From NCBI GenBank assembly GCA_937888925.1, contig CALARM010000043.1:1-6069 (forward strand): DNA of 6,069 nt. Direction: 5' to 3'. Shown piece by piece: positions 5,718 to 6,069 of this stretch. The stretch is from an uncultured Synergistia bacterium (GTDB taxonomy: Bacteria; Eremiobacterota; SpSt-956; JAKJGF01). The notes beneath the pieces are model-generated. The model saw only the letters and a list, made by a program, of their open reading frames with translations, did not search any database and was not told the DNA's origin. Positions within the stretch are counted from its first letter, which is position 1. Every line of letters begins with the position of its first letter. The position numbers were made by a program, and so were the translations under genes.

Positions 5718-5745
5718 GTGACGCGTAACGGTTAACGCGTGACGG
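5718..5745 (+). repeat. Degenerate heptamer repeats after the macB-like gene
   Basis: There are four 7-base units, GTGACGC, GTAACGG, TTAACGC and GTGACGG, starting five bases after the stop codon. They are more G+C-rich than their surroundings. The two copies of self-complementary ACGCGT (5721-5726 and 5735-5740) can pair as a 6-bp stem around AACGGTTA. The units belong with those at 1417-1444 and 3503-3530. A processing or stability hairpin between the macB-like and tolC-like genes is possible. Confidence 0.55.
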
Positions 5746-5807
5746 GAGGATCACTAAAATAACTATCATGAAAGGAGATTTTTCTTCTCACGTTGAATTA
5801 ATTCGTT

Positions 5808-6069
5808 ATGAATAAAAATTTTTTGTTGTTTCTATTTATATTGCTCCTTATAGCTTTTAATAAAATTCTTGCAGAAGAGCCTGAAAAATTTACTCTTAAA
5901 GATTGCATAGGCATAGCCATGGATAACAATCCTTCCGTAATAAGAGCCAGGCAGGATATAAAAGTGGCAGAAAGTTCAAAGACCCAGGCTCTGGCAACTT
6001 ATTTGCCGAATCTAAAATACACCGGTACATATCAAAAATCAAATCAGGGTAACGGTACTATTGTGAGCG
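5808..6069 (+). CDS. TolC-family outer-membrane efflux protein, N-terminal part (3' end cut by window)
   Basis: The first 87 residues are visible. Residues 1-22 form a Sec signal peptide (hydrophobic FLLFLFILLLIAF, probable cleavage after ILA, before EEPEKF). The mature start FTLKDCIGIAMDNNPSVIRARQDIKVAESSKTQALATYLPNLKYTGTYQ is the classic beginning of TolC/OEP proteins: the 'LxDAIxxALxNNPxLxxAR' helix, then the 'A.. YLP.L' turn into the first outer-membrane strand. Such proteins form the trimeric outer-membrane duct used by MacB-type pumps, and its position 95 bases after the MacB-like gene supports a shared pump. The ATG at 5808 is the only reasonable start in frame, because TAA at 5799-5801 closes the frame upstream. 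Unusually, no Shine-Dalgarno sequence lies at the normal distance; the nearest, AAAGGAG, is at 5771-5777, 30 bases before. A 15-codon ORF (5768-5815) overlaps the start and could couple translation. Confidence 0.88.
   Translation, partial: MNKNFLLFLFILLLIAFNKILAEEPEKFTLKDCIGIAMDNNPSVIRARQDIKVAESSKTQALATYLPNLKYTGTYQKSNQGNGTIVS

Noticed and set aside
1417..5745. CRISPR array made of the GTGA repeats
   Set aside because: Units are only 7 bases, degenerate and without regular spacers, and no cas genes are present.

Overview
The window is an A+T-rich bacterial segment (roughly 40% G+C by eye). Every supported gene is on the + strand. The bacterium is most likely diderm: there is a lipoprotein with a clear lipobox, a MacB-type ABC transporter and, directly after it, the start of a TolC-family outer-membrane channel. 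A membrane-anchored protein with a prepilin-like 'SNLKNLATALEMYATNNSGNYPPSL' type domain resembles proteins common in deep-branching, environmentally sampled phyla. This is only a hint, and I do not assign a taxon.

Layout. (1) 1-1413: the 3' part of a molybdenum hydroxylase large subunit (xanthine dehydrogenase family), cut by the window start. (2) 1414-1530: a spacer with heptamer repeats, a perfect 18-bp palindrome and a small hairpin. (3) 1531-1932: a small lipoprotein of unknown function. (4) 1933-2268: a 336-base gap with no gene, mostly filled by a ~200-bp inverted-repeat element with flanking 10-bp direct repeats (MITE-like). (5) 2269-2856: a DJ-1/PfpI family protein. (6) 2895-3500: a single-pass membrane protein with a repeat-containing linker and a prepilin-like C-terminal domain. 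(7) 3501-3642: heptamer repeats, alternative hairpins, a candidate promoter and an inverted repeat. (8) 3643-5712: a MacB-type ATPase/permease. (9) 5713-5807: more heptamer repeats and a shared sequence block. (10) 5808 to the window end: the N-terminus of a TolC-family protein.

How the genes work together. The clear functional unit is macB-like plus tolC-like: a tripartite export pump in which the ABC protein drives substrate out through the outer-membrane channel. The usual third member, a MacA/HlyD-type adaptor, is not upstream within this window and may lie beyond its end. The hydroxylase, lipoprotein, DJ-1/PfpI protein and prepilin-like protein share direction with the pump. Nothing in the sequence ties them to one pathway.

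The least ordinary content is intergenic. Degenerate 7-bp tandem repeats (GTGAAGA / GTGAGTG / GTGACGC types) begin 3-5 bases after three of the stop codons, each followed by a TCACT arm. The gap at 1933-2268 carries a compact non-coding element with terminal inverted repeats. I see no transposase, CRISPR array, tRNA or rRNA, and no strong evidence for a wholly new multi-gene system.
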